A stretch of DNA of 64,000 bases from Flavobacterium sp. Its GTDB lineage: Bacteria > Bacteroidota > Bacteroidia > Flavobacteriales > Flavobacteriaceae. The stretch lies in NCBI RefSeq assembly GCF_024710485.1, contig NZ_JANJUQ010000019.1, positions 1 to 64,000 on the forward strand. Reading direction: 5' to 3'. Shown one piece after another: positions 8,442 to 17,356 of this stretch. The position numbers were made by a program, and so were the translations under genes. The notes under the pieces are model-generated. The model was not told where the DNA came from and ran no database searches. It was given only the letters and a program-made list of their open reading frames with translations. Numbering within the stretch: position 1 is the stretch's first letter; each line of letters starts with the position of its first letter.

Positions 8442-10034
8442 ATGCCAAGCGACTGTATCAGCTATCAAAATTCAGGATATTTCTCTAAACTCATTGTTGA
8501 TTATTTAGAGCAAAAGCCCGAATTGAAAGCGTTGTACAACAGATTTCCTACCATAGAAAACTTTCGATTGCAGTTAGCCGAAAAGAAACAAGAATTTAAT
8601 AGCAATGGCAATAGAAACACTTTAGTAGCCGCTTTAGAAAAACAATACCAAGGCTTTACAATTTCGGAAGCAACAAAGTCTAATATTACTCTTTTATCCA
8701 ATACTAACACGTTTACCGTTACTACCGGACATCAACTCAATTTGTTTACCGGACCTTTGTACTTTTTGTATAAAATTGTATCCACCATCAACCTTTGTAC
8801 AGAACTAAAACAGGCTTATCCGGACTATAATTTTGTGCCGATATACTGGATGGCTACAGAAGACCACGATTTTGAAGAAATTAATTACTTCCATTTCAAA
8901 CACGCCAAAATCCAATGGAATCGCAAAAGTAATGGACCGGTCGGACGCTTATCCACTGCCGGTTTAGAAGAAGTTTATGAAGTGTTTGCCAAAGAATTAG
9001 GCTTAGGTGACAATGCCGCTTATTTAAAATCATTGTTTGACAACAGTTATTTAAAGCATTCTAATTTGGCCGAGGCAACCCGATACTTAGCCAATGAACT
9101 GTTTGGCAACAAAGGGTTGGTGATTTTAGACGGTGATGACATTGCCTTAAAACACTTGTTCATACCTTATGCAAAGCAAGAATTGTTGCACCAAAAGGCT
9201 TTTGAGAAAGTCAGTCAAACCAACCAAATTTTACAAGAATACACTATACAAGTTAATCCTCGCGAGATTAATTTATTTTATATAGAAGACAATATCCGAG
9301 AGCGCATAATATTAGAGAACAAAGTTTACAAAGTAAACCATACTGATTTGGTTTTTACCGAGACCGAAATCTTATCACTTTTAGCGTCTCATCCGGAAAA
9401 GTTCAGTCCGAATGTTATTTTGCGACCATTGTACCAAGAAGTTATTTTACCCAATCTTTGTTACATCGGCGGCGGCGGTGAAATTGCCTACTGGTTACAG
9501 TTGAAATCTAATTTTGAAACTAACAATGTAACTTTCCCTATACTCCTGGTGCGCAATTCGGCTTTAATGGTTAGTCAAAAACAATGGCAAAAAGCCGAGA
9601 AACTCAATTTGAGTTGGGCCGATTTATTTAGTAACCAACAAGCCCTATTTAATAGAAAAACAGAAGAGTTATCAAATCTTAACTTAGACTTTACCGAGAC
9701 AAAAGAACACCTTAAAAAACAGTTTGCCAAGTTACAAGAAATGGCAATGCACACTGATACATCCTTTGGCAGAGCAGTAAAAGCACAAGAAGCCAAACAG
9801 CTTAAAGGATTGGAAAACCTGGAAAAGCGCTTGCTCAAAGCAGAGAAACGCCAACACGCCGATGAATTGGAACGCATCATTCAACTGCAAAACGAACTCT
9901 TTCCTAACCAATCTTTACAAGAAAGACGCAATAACTTCTCAGAGTTTTATTTGGAATTTGGTATTGACTGTATTCAAAAACTGTATACCGATTTGAAACC
10001 GTTACAGCCAAACTTTACAATTTTAGTTTTATAA
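8442..10034 (+). CDS. bshC: Bacillithiol biosynthesis cysteine-adding enzyme BshC
   Basis: BshC is proposed to add cysteine to glucosaminyl-malate, the last step of bacillithiol synthesis. The 530 residues match the family. Family blocks are seen: [20 protein letters not shown] near residue 90, [17 protein letters not shown] near 135, and [15 protein letters not shown] near 345. The C-terminal part (about 385-500) is a long coiled coil rich in Glu, Lys and Leu, known from BshC structures. No bshA or bshB gene is in the window. The thiol product would fit the thiol-dependent arsenic and peroxide defence genes further along. Confidence 0.93.
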   Translation: MPSDCISYQNSGYFSKLIVDYLEQKPELKALYNRFPTIENFRLQLAEKKQEFNSNGNRNTLVAALEKQYQGFTISEATKSNITLLSNTNTFTVTTGHQLNLFTGPLYFLYKIVSTINLCTELKQAYPDYNFVPIYWMATEDHDFEEINYFHFKHAKIQWNRKSNGPVGRLSTAGLEEVYEVFAKELGLGDNAAYLKSLFDNSYLKHSNLAEATRYLANELFGNKGLVILDGDDIALKHLFIPYAKQELLHQKAFEKVSQTNQILQEYTIQVNPREINLFYIEDNIRERIILENKVYKVNHTDLVFTETEILSLLASHPEKFSPNVILRPLYQEVILPNLCYIGGGGEIAYWLQLKSNFETNNVTFPILLVRNSALMVSQKQWQKAEKLNLSWADLFSNQQALFNRKTEELSNLNLDFTETKEHLKKQFAKLQEMAMHTDTSFGRAVKAQEAKQLKGLENLEKRLLKAEKRQHADELERIIQLQNELFPNQSLQERRNNFSEFYLEFGIDCIQKLYTDLKPLQPNFTILVL

Positions 10035-10040
10035 AATTGC

Positions 10041-10070
10041 TTGCAAATAGCTTAAAAAAACTTACTTTTG
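10041..10070 (+). promoter_or_regulatory. Promoter of ndk
   Basis: TTGC (10041) and TACTTTTG (10063-10070) with 18 bases between fit the -33/-7 consensus. The predicted start is about 20 bases before the ndk ATG. It begins just after the bshC stop codon. Confidence 0.6.
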
Positions 10071-10099
10071 CACCCGAATTTAAAATCATTCCTATCAAA

Positions 10100-10519
10100 A
10101 TGGCAACAAACAGAACTTTTACCATGATTAAACCCGATGCTGTAGAAAACGGTCACATCGGTGGTATCTTAAATATGATTACTGAAGCCGGTTTCAGAAT
10201 TGTAGCTATGAAATTAACACAATTAACTGTAGCAGATGCTCAGAAATTTTACGCGGTACACTCGGCTCGTCCGTTTTTTGGCGAACTAGTTGAGTTCATG
10301 ACTCGCGGTCCGATTGTAGCAGCGATCCTTGAAAAAGAAAACGCTGTTGAAGATTTCAGAACCTTAATTGGTGCTACGAATCCTGCTGAAGCTGCAGAAG
10401 GAACAATCCGCAAAAAATATGCTACCTCTATTGGAGAAAACGCCGTTCACGGTTCAGACTCTGACGAAAACGCAGCTATCGAAGGTGCTTTCCACTTTGC
10501 AGGAAGAGAGCAATTTTAG
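10100..10519 (+). CDS. ndk: Nucleoside diphosphate kinase
   Basis: Transfers the gamma phosphate from ATP to other NDPs through a phospho-histidine. The start at ATG 10100 gives [15 protein letters not shown], the usual N-terminus, and 139 residues. An in-frame upstream extension is excluded because it would contain the promoter. The catalytic His117 lies in ENAVHGSDS, and [15 protein letters not shown] and GATNPAEA are typical. The gene is followed by its own terminator. Confidence 0.96.
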   Translation: MATNRTFTMIKPDAVENGHIGGILNMITEAGFRIVAMKLTQLTVADAQKFYAVHSARPFFGELVEFMTRGPIVAAILEKENAVEDFRTLIGATNPAEAAEGTIRKKYATSIGENAVHGSDSDENAAIEGAFHFAGREQF

Positions 10520-10546
10520 TAGATAGTAATCCTGCCAAAATATAAA

Positions 10547-10577
10547 GTCCCGTTTCTTAGGAAGCGGGATTTTTTTA
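10547..10577 (+). terminator. Rho-independent terminator after ndk
   Basis: TCCCGTTTC and GAAGCGGGA (one G-U pair) around TTAG, followed by seven Ts. Confidence 0.85.
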
Positions 10578-10710
10578 TTGCGTTGATGAAGGACAACCAA
10601 CAATGTACAAATAACAAACTTCGACTTACTCATAATAGGTGCGATTTTTTTGATATTTGACCTCCAAATAAAAAACTATTAATTATCTTTACTGCCCTGA
10701 ATCAAAAAAA

Positions 10711-11802
10711 ATGACTGATTATCAAGCCTTGACCGATAATTATCGCACTGACGTATTTTTTGATATCTCTGCAGATTTATTTTTTATAGCCGGATATGAC
10801 GGCTATTTTAAAAAAGTAAATCCTGCTGTGTGTAAATTGCTAGAGTATAGTGAAAGTGAATTATTAGCAAAACCCATTAATAGTTTTGTGCATCCCGATG
10901 ATCTTGAAAGAACCATTAATAGTCGGGAATTGGTCAAAAACGGAGAGCCCTTATTAAACTTTGAAAACCGCTATCTTACCAAAAATGGTAACGTTGTTTG
11001 GCTGTCTTGGACTTCTATGCCTCATTTTGAAAACGGCTTAGTGTATGCTATTGCTAAAGAAGTAACTTATAGAAAAAAACTTGAGGAAGAGCGAAACAAT
11101 CTACTTACCACTATCAAGAAAATTAATCAGGATTTAAAGAAAATCACTTACACTGCTTCGCACGATTTGCGTTCTCCGGTCAATAACTTGTTATCGGTTT
11201 TTGAACTCCTCGATGTTAGTAAAATTGAAGACCCAGAAACGATTGAACTTATTGAAATACTAAAGTTTACCACCACCAATTTAAAAGAAACATTAAATAG
11301 TTATGTTGATAATATAAGCCATCAGGAACATTTGAATATCATGATGGAAGAACTCTCGATTACTGAGGTAGTTGAAAAAGTAATTCAATCCATTCAAACG
11401 CAAATTAAGGAAGCAAAGGTCCGTATAGAAATGGATTTTAGCGCCTTTGACAGCATAACATTCAATAAAGTTTACTTAGAAAGTATCTTCATTAATTTAA
11501 TCACCAACGCCATCAAATACACCCAACCCGGAGTTTTACCTATCATTATGCTAAAAACTCAGATACAAAATGGTTTATATCAATTAATTATAGCTGATAA
11601 CGGTTGCGGATTTGACACCGAAAAAGTAAAAAATAAAATATTCGGTCTCAACCAAAAATTTCACGAACACAAAGACAGTCATGGTATAGGTTTATATTTA
11701 GTTTACACTCATGTAACGGATATGGGAGGGCAAATAGAGGTAAGTAGCCGAGTCGGAGAAGGCACTACTTTTACAATAACTTTTAAGAATTATAAAATCT
11801 AA
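10711..11802 (+). CDS. Soluble PAS-domain histidine kinase
   Basis: A cytosolic two-component sensor kinase of 363 residues with no membrane segment. One PAS domain (about 15-128) is followed by a HisKA dimerisation domain with phospho-acceptor His151 in ASHDLRSPVNN and a HATPase domain. The ATPase domain shows the N-box NLITNAIKYT, the G1 box DNGCGFD and the G2 box SHGIGLYLV. The PAS domain resembles the fourth PAS of the giant kinase at 45531, including the NRYLTKNGNVVWLSW stretch. No response regulator is adjacent, so its partner is unknown. Confidence 0.9.
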   Translation: MTDYQALTDNYRTDVFFDISADLFFIAGYDGYFKKVNPAVCKLLEYSESELLAKPINSFVHPDDLERTINSRELVKNGEPLLNFENRYLTKNGNVVWLSWTSMPHFENGLVYAIAKEVTYRKKLEEERNNLLTTIKKINQDLKKITYTASHDLRSPVNNLLSVFELLDVSKIEDPETIELIEILKFTTTNLKETLNSYVDNISHQEHLNIMMEELSITEVVEKVIQSIQTQIKEAKVRIEMDFSAFDSITFNKVYLESIFINLITNAIKYTQPGVLPIIMLKTQIQNGLYQLIIADNGCGFDTEKVKNKIFGLNQKFHEHKDSHGIGLYLVYTHVTDMGGQIEVSSRVGEGTTFTITFKNYKI

Positions 11803-11920
11803 AAAGCAAAGTAAAACTGAGCTAAGAGCCAAGGAAAAACGTTTTTGTTTGAATCTCAAAAAACAACACTCTTTGTCATATTAAAAAATGACTATATTCG
11901 TTATCCATAATTAGTTCTTT

Positions 11921-12577
11921 ATGACATTTTCCTTAGCTATTTCATCTTACCGAACCAAATTCAAACAAAACCCTTGGTTATGGCTTTTCCTAATGGGATT
12001 TCTGACCGTTTGGATAAGTACCTTTCTAGGTACTAACGATATCAACAATTGGTTGCTGGAAAATACTTTAACAATATTGTTCTTTCTGTTTTTAATGTTG
12101 AGTTACAAAAAATACCAATTTAGCGACCTCTCCTATCTGCTGATTACCGTTTATTTATGTTTACATGTATATGGTTCTAAATATACTTATGCTGAAAATC
12201 CTTTTGGCTATTGGTTAAAAGACTATATGAGTTGGGAACGCAATCATTATGACAGAATAGTACACTTTAGTTTTGGATTTTTACTGGCTTACCCTATGCG
12301 GGAATTGTTCTTAAAATGGTTCAAATACCCTACCATGGTGGCTTGGATTTTACCCATCGAAATTACATTGTCTGTTAGTGCATTTTATGAGTTGATCGAA
12401 TGGGCTGTGGCCGATTTGTTTTTCCCGGCACAAGGCGACGCTTATTTAGGAACTCAAGGCGATATTTGGGATGCACAGAAAGATATTTTCTTAGCATTTT
12501 TAGGAGCCATCTTAGCAACCACTACAGTGTCATTGGTCAAAAAAGCTTTTAAAGTGCATGAAGGGAAAACGCTGTAA
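11921..12577 (+). CDS. DUF2238 (YjdF-like) membrane protein
   Basis: A 218-residue inner-membrane protein with about six hydrophobic segments (starting near residues 18, 45, 70, 112, 140 and 190). The family pattern is recognisable: YDRIVHFSFGFLLAYPMREL, then FYELIEWAVADLFFP and LGTQGDIWDAQKD. The conserved Asp, His and Glu residues in the membrane region are typical, but the function of DUF2238 proteins is unknown to me. It stands alone between the PAS kinase and the catabolic cluster. Confidence 0.85.
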   Translation: MTFSLAISSYRTKFKQNPWLWLFLMGFLTVWISTFLGTNDINNWLLENTLTILFFLFLMLSYKKYQFSDLSYLLITVYLCLHVYGSKYTYAENPFGYWLKDYMSWERNHYDRIVHFSFGFLLAYPMRELFLKWFKYPTMVAWILPIEITLSVSAFYELIEWAVADLFFPAQGDAYLGTQGDIWDAQKDIFLAFLGAILATTTVSLVKKAFKVHEGKTL

Positions 12578-12697
12578 AAACCAACAAAACTTCCACCTGT
12601 CATACTGCAACTCAAATCGAGACAATTTAACCTCTTTACAGTAGTTTAGGGATAAACGTAAAACATTACCATATTTTCATTCCTAAAAATGTAAATC

Positions 12698-12712
12698 TGA
12701 TAAAAATTATCA
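12698..12712. promoter_or_regulatory. Candidate operator before the catabolic cluster
   Basis: TGATAA and TTATCA form a perfect inverted repeat with 3 bases between, about 35-50 bases before the first gene of the cluster. A TAATTTG sequence just downstream could be a weak -7 box. The cluster has no regulator gene of its own. AT-rich palindromes are frequent by chance in this genome, so confidence is low. Confidence 0.3.
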
Positions 12713-12748
12713 AAAAATAGCTTTAATTTGTAGTAAACAAACAACTCT

Positions 12749-13354
12749 ATGCTATTTGATCCTAACCTGCTTGAGTCATCGACAGTCTACAAATTAATGA
12801 CTGGTGCCATCATTCCCAGACCTATCGGATGGATTGCCACCGTAAGCGAAGACGGAATTAACAACCTCGCTCCGTTTTCCTATTTCAATGCTGCCGGGGA
12901 AGATCCGCCGCACATCATGTTTTCCGTAAACAGAGCCAACCACACCAATAAAGATACTTTAAACAACATACTGGCGAACGGTCAGTTTGTGGTAAACATG
13001 GTGACCGAAAACACGGTGGAACAAATGAATTCTACAGCGCAATCGGTTCCGGCTGAAGTAGACGAATTTGTCTTAGCCGGTGTTACGCCTATTCCCTCCG
13101 TAAAAATAAAACCCATGCGCGTAGCGGAAAGTCCGGTACAATTGGAATGTGAACTGGTCCATCATTACTTTCTCGAAGATCATAAAAACGGCGGATCGTG
13201 TATCATTATAGGCCGAATCGTGATGATGCATTTTGACGACGCAGTGCTATTAGACAATTACAAAATCAATTTAGAAACCTATAAGCCGATTTCGCGATTA
13301 GCAGGCTCCAATTACGCCAAATTGGGAGAACTTTTCTCCATCAAACGAGGCTAA
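12749..13354 (+). CDS. Flavin reductase-like FMN-binding protein
   Basis: Belongs to the flavin reductase/FMN-binding split-barrel family. The N-terminal TGAIIPRPIGWIATVS and the following NLAPFSYFNAAGEDPPHIMFSV are diagnostic. The C-terminal SRLAGSNYAKLGELF block is common in members found in aromatic catabolic clusters. At 201 residues it is full length and cytosolic. As first gene of the cluster it may supply reduced flavin to the flavoenzymes downstream, or act as a reductase on a pathway intermediate. The downstream monooxygenase binds its own FAD, so a reduced-flavin supply role is not required. Confidence 0.85.
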   Translation: MLFDPNLLESSTVYKLMTGAIIPRPIGWIATVSEDGINNLAPFSYFNAAGEDPPHIMFSVNRANHTNKDTLNNILANGQFVVNMVTENTVEQMNSTAQSVPAEVDEFVLAGVTPIPSVKIKPMRVAESPVQLECELVHHYFLEDHKNGGSCIIIGRIVMMHFDDAVLLDNYKINLETYKPISRLAGSNYAKLGELFSIKRG

Positions 13355-13360
13355 ACTAAA

Positions 13361-13396
13361 AGACTCAGCAACTCAGTTACTCAGTCACTCAGAAAC
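13361..13396 (+). repeat. CTCAG microrepeat in the cluster spacer
   Basis: Four imperfect tandem copies of an ACTCAG(N)AA-type word fill the gap between two catabolic genes. Related CTCAG/CTTAG words recur at 15726-15755 and 21784-21818. Confidence 0.6.
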
Positions 13397-13404
13397 TTTA
13401 AAAT

Positions 13405-15723
13405 ATGAAAATAGCAGTTATAGGCGGTGGTCCGGGCGGACTCTACTTCTCCATCCTAACCAAAAAAGCAATGCCGCATTGCCAAATTGACGTGTACGAA
13501 CGCAACAAACCCGACGACAGTTTTGGTTTTGGGGTAGTATTCTCCGATGAAACTTTAGGCGAATTCCTTAAACGCGATATGCAATCGTATGAATTAATTC
13601 GAAGTCAATTTGCCTATTGGGACGATATCATTGTAGCACGAGATGGTCAGGAAGTCAGCATCGCCGGAAATGGATTCTGCGGTTGCTCCCGAAAAACATT
13701 GCTTAAATTATTACACCAACGTTGTCGCGAAGAAGGCGTTATCTTGCATTTCGAACAAAATATAGATGATATCAGTCAGTACCAAGACGCCGATATCATT
13801 TTGGCTTCCGACGGAATTAGCAGTGGCATCCGAACGCAATATGAAAAGGAATTCGGCACCAAAATCTCGCTTAAGAAAAATCGCTTTGTATGGCTAGGCT
13901 CGACCAAACCATTGGATGCCTTTACCTACTTCTTCCGAAGTACGCCTCATGGCACTATCGTAGCCCATACGTACCAATACGAAGCCGGCATGAGTACTTG
14001 GATTTTTGAATGCAGTGACGAAACCTGGCAAAAGCACGGTTTTGAAGTCACCAACGAAGCCGATACCATAGCCAAAATAGCCGAAATATTCGCAGCAGAA
14101 CTCGACGGACATTCGCTTATTTCCAACAAATCGCATTGGCGTCAATTCCCGCATGTAACCAACGAAAAATGGTACCATAACAACATCGTTTTGTTAGGCG
14201 ATGCCAAAGCCACAGCCCATTATTCAATCGGCTCGGGAACTAAACTGGCGATGGATTGCGCTATCGGTTTATCCGATGCCGTAATTGCCAATCCGAATAA
14301 CGTACAAGCGGCTTTCGAGCAATACGAAAAAACCCGTCGCAATACGGTAGAAATGATTCAATACGCTGCCTTGGTTTCCCTCGATTGGTTTGAACACATG
14401 GACCGACACATGCAGCATCCGTTTTACCAATTTGCCTTCGGTTGTATGACGCGTTCCAAAAAAGTCACTTTTGAAAATTTAAGGTTACGCGATAAATCGT
14501 TTACAGATAAAGTATTGGCTGAATTTCATCAGAACGCAGTCATCCCGAGTGCAGTCATCCCGAGCGCAGTCGAGGAACCGGCTGCATTCACCAAATTCCG
14601 ACTACGCGATTTAGAACTGCAAAACCGCATCGTCATGTCAGCCATGGGTCAGTACTCGGCCACCGACGGCAAAGTTTCCGATTGGCATTTGGTACACTAC
14701 GGTAGTAGAGCCACCGGTGGTGTCGGACTCATTATTAGCGAAATGACAGCGGTATCCGAAACCGGACGCATCACTTTAGGTTGTGCCGGAATTTACACTC
14801 AAGAACAATTAGTTGACTGGAAAAAGATAACCGATTTTATCCATCAAAACACCCAAGCTAAAATAGGAATTCAACTAGGACATTCCGGTCGAAAAGGCGC
14901 TGTGAAAAAACCGTGGGAAGGTACTAATGAACCTATCGAGCTACCATGGGATTTGCTATCGGCCTCGCCTATCGCTTTCAATGAGAAGATGCCGATTCCC
15001 AAAGAAATGACTTTGGAAGATATGGATTTGATAACCGACCAATTTGTGCTAGCCACTCATAATGCCGACAAAGCCGGTTTCGATCTAATCGAACTCCAAG
15101 CGCATCACGGATTCTTATTGGCTTCGTTCCTGTCGCCTTTAACCAATATCAGAGCCGACGAATTTGGCGGCAGTATCGAAAACCGTTTGAAGTTTCCATT
15201 AAGGGTTTTCACCGAAATGCGAAAAGCATTCCCTCCACACAAACCCATGTCAGTTCGAATTTCCGCTTCCGATTGGGCCGAAAACGGAATCACTGAAGAA
15301 GAAGTTATTATCATAGCAACAGCCTTCAAAAATGCCGGAGCCGATATCATCAACGTTTCAACCGGAAATACCGTAGCGCATCAAAAACCGCAAATCGGCC
15401 GTATGTGGCAAACACCTTTCTCCGATGCCGTTCGAAACACCGTTCACATCCCAACCATCACAGCGGGTTACATCCAAGATATTGATCAAATCAACACCAT
15501 ACTTCTCAACGGTAGAGCCGATTTAGTGGCGCTGGGCCGACCGTTACTAGCCGATGCTAATTTTGTGAGAAATACGCAAGCCTACGAACAATTTGAAGCT
15601 GCAGACATTCCCAATCCCTACAAAGCCGGAAGTTCTCATCTTTATCCGCTAAAAGCCGCCGAAAGAAAACAAACCGAAAGTATGAAAAAAGCATTGAAAC
15701 CAAAGAGTAATAAGAAAGATTAA
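13405..15723 (+). CDS. Fused FAD monooxygenase / Old Yellow Enzyme (aryl-CoA 5-hydroxylase type)
   Basis: A 772-residue fusion. Residues 1-375 are a flavin-dependent aromatic hydroxylase with GGGPGGLY at the N-terminus and the second FAD motif LLGDAKATAHYSIGSGTKLA. Residues 392-765 are an Old-Yellow-Enzyme TIM barrel starting FRLRDLELQNRIVMSAMGQY, with ELQAHHGFLL and GRADLVALGRPLLAD. This layout is that of 2-aminobenzoyl-CoA monooxygenase/reductase and of bifunctional salicylyl-CoA 5-hydroxylases, which hydroxylate C5 of an aryl-CoA. The joint (378-392) is encoded by a tandem 15-base repeat. The CoA ligase next door supports a thioester substrate. Whether the reductase half acts on the product is unknown. 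Confidence 0.88.
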   Translation: MKIAVIGGGPGGLYFSILTKKAMPHCQIDVYERNKPDDSFGFGVVFSDETLGEFLKRDMQSYELIRSQFAYWDDIIVARDGQEVSIAGNGFCGCSRKTLLKLLHQRCREEGVILHFEQNIDDISQYQDADIILASDGISSGIRTQYEKEFGTKISLKKNRFVWLGSTKPLDAFTYFFRSTPHGTIVAHTYQYEAGMSTWIFECSDETWQKHGFEVTNEADTIAKIAEIFAAELDGHSLISNKSHWRQFPHVTNEKWYHNNIVLLGDAKATAHYSIGSGTKLAMDCAIGLSDAVIANPNNVQAAFEQYEKTRRNTVEMIQYAALVSLDWFEHMDRHMQHPFYQFAFGCMTRSKKVTFENLRLRDKSFTDKVLAEFHQNAVIPSAVIPSAVEEPAAFTKFRLRDLELQNRIVMSAMGQYSATDGKVSDWHLVHYGSRATGGVGLIISEMTAVSETGRITLGCAGIYTQEQLVDWKKITDFIHQNTQAKIGIQLGHSGRKGAVKKPWEGTNEPIELPWDLLSASPIAFNEKMPIPKEMTLEDMDLITDQFVLATHNADKAGFDLIELQAHHGFLLASFLSPLTNIRADEFGGSIENRLKFPLRVFTEMRKAFPPHKPMSVRISASDWAENGITEEEVIIIATAFKNAGADIINVSTGNTVAHQKPQIGRMWQTPFSDAVRNTVHIPTITAGYIQDIDQINTILLNGRADLVALGRPLLADANFVRNTQAYEQFEAADIPNPYKAGSSHLYPLKAAERKQTESMKKALKPKSNKKD
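14536..14580 (+). repeat. 15-base tandem repeat encoding the fusion linker
   Basis: Two near-identical 15-base units (GCAGTCATCCCGAGT and GCAGTCATCCCGAGC) and a diverged third unit encode AVIPS-AVIPS-AVEEP between the two enzyme domains. The CATCCCGAGCGCAGTCGAGG word is a common flavobacterial intergenic repeat, and a relative occurs at 18981-19003. Confidence 0.75.
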
Positions 15724-15725
15724 AA

Positions 15726-15755
15726 CCTCAGAACCTTAGATTCTCACGACCTTAG
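15726..15755 (+). repeat. CTCAG/CTTAG microrepeat in the cluster spacer
   Basis: Imperfect copies of ACCTCAG/ACCTTAG words fill the gap before the CoA ligase gene, like those at 13361 and 21784. Confidence 0.5.
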
Positions 15756-15765
15756 TACTTATCTC

Positions 15766-17355
15766 ATGAAACATTACCAAGATAATTTCGCCCACGATAA
15801 TTTACCTAGTCCCGATTTACAACCGGACTATGTTTTCTTGGACTTGCCGCAATTCCGGCAACCGGAAATGCTGAATTGTGTGGAGAAGCTATTAGACAAA
15901 CACATTCATAACGGTCATGGAAACGCACCTTGCCTACGCACTTTTGAATACACTTGGACCTATCAGGAATTGTATGAAAAGGCCAACCAAATTGCCCATG
16001 TTTTGGTGGAAGATTTGGGACTGAAATCGGGTAATCGTGTATTAATTCGTTCAGCCAACAATCCAATGATGGTTGCCGTTTGGTTTGCCGTATTAAAAGC
16101 CGGGGGTATCGTAGTAGCCACTATGCCCTTGTTGCGGGCCAAAGAATTAAGCACGATAATCGACTGTGCCGAAATCTCACACGCCATCTGCGACCATAGT
16201 CTAGCCGATGAAATGCATTTGGTCAAATCCGACCATTTGCAAAAAGTTTGTTTTTACAGCAATTCGAGTTTGGAAGCATTAATGCAACACAAACCTAAGA
16301 CATTCAACAACTACCACAGCAAATCGGACAGCATCGCTTTGATCGGATTTACTTCAGGCACCACGGGTTTGCCTAAAATGACAGCGCACTTCCACAAAGA
16401 TATTGTCAATATCTGTGAAGCGTTTCCGCAGTATTCCTTACAGCCAACTCAAGATGATATCTTTACCGGTAGTCCGCCACTAGGATTTACCTTTGGCTTG
16501 GGTGGATTGGTATTGTTTCCGCTGTATTTTGGTGCTTCCACTTTCTTAATAGAGAAACCAACACCTGATATGCTGTTACAAGCCATACAGGACTACAAAA
16601 TCACGATTTGCTTCACCGCGCCTACGGCTTGGCGCATCATTACCACCAAAGTCAAAGATTTCGACATATCAAGCCTTCGCAAATGCGTGTCAGCCGGAGA
16701 AACGCTGCCGCTGAAAGTTTGGCAAGATTGGTACGACGCCACCGACCTAAAAATCATCGACGGGATTGGTGCTACCGAAATGTTGCATATCTTTATATCT
16801 TCTAATGAAGATAATATGAAACCCGGCGCCACAGGCGTAGCCATTACCGGTTACGAAGCCAAAGTAGTAGATGCTGCAGGAAATGAGGTCGCCGTAAACG
16901 AACCCGGCAAACTCATGGTACGTGGCATCACCGGCTGTAAATATTTGAATCGCGAAGACAAACAACGCGAGTACGTGCAAAACGGTTGGAACTTTACGGG
17001 CGATATTTTCCGCAAGGATGAAGACGGCTATTTTTGGTTTGTGGCGCGCGGCGATGATATGATTATATCGTCCGGCTACAACATTGCGGCCATCGAAGTG
17101 GAAAGCGTATTGTTAACGCACGAAGAAATCCTCGAATGCGCCGTAGTAGGATTGCCAGATGAAGAACGCGGCATGTTAGTTTGTGCGCACATTGTACTAA
17201 AAGATTGCAGTAAAGCTACCGATAACATGAAGAACCATATTCAACACTGGTTCAAAGAAGTAGCTGCTCCGTATAAATATCCGAGAGTGATTTATTTTAC
17301 TGAAACTTTGCCTAAAACAGAGACCGGTAAAATTCAACGGTTTAAATTAAAGTAA
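15766..17355 (+). CDS. Aryl-CoA ligase (benzoate/2-aminobenzoate-CoA ligase family)
   Basis: An ANL-superfamily acid-CoA ligase of 529 residues. The adenylation motif GFTSGTTGLPKMT, the A5-type motif DGIGATEMLHIF, the TGDIFRKDEDGYFWF hinge region, the SSGYNIAAIEVE motif and the catalytic lysine in TETGKIQRFKLK are present. DGIGATEMLHIF closely resembles benzoate-CoA ligases, which activate benzoate-type acids with ATP and CoA. It lies between the aryl-CoA hydroxylase and a gene starting one base after its stop, so co-transcription is very likely. The acid it activates is probably salicylate or 2-aminobenzoate, inferred only from its neighbours. Confidence 0.88.
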   Translation: MKHYQDNFAHDNLPSPDLQPDYVFLDLPQFRQPEMLNCVEKLLDKHIHNGHGNAPCLRTFEYTWTYQELYEKANQIAHVLVEDLGLKSGNRVLIRSANNPMMVAVWFAVLKAGGIVVATMPLLRAKELSTIIDCAEISHAICDHSLADEMHLVKSDHLQKVCFYSNSSLEALMQHKPKTFNNYHSKSDSIALIGFTSGTTGLPKMTAHFHKDIVNICEAFPQYSLQPTQDDIFTGSPPLGFTFGLGGLVLFPLYFGASTFLIEKPTPDMLLQAIQDYKITICFTAPTAWRIITTKVKDFDISSLRKCVSAGETLPLKVWQDWYDATDLKIIDGIGATEMLHIFISSNEDNMKPGATGVAITGYEAKVVDAAGNEVAVNEPGKLMVRGITGCKYLNREDKQREYVQNGWNFTGDIFRKDEDGYFWFVARGDDMIISSGYNIAAIEVESVLLTHEEILECAVVGLPDEERGMLVCAHIVLKDCSKATDNMKNHIQHWFKEVAAPYKYPRVIYFTETLPKTETGKIQRFKLK

Positions 17356-17356
17356 G

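Noticed and set aside
10037-10099. Longer ndk protein starting upstream of 10100
   Set aside because: The extension would include the promoter and adds residues not found in the family.
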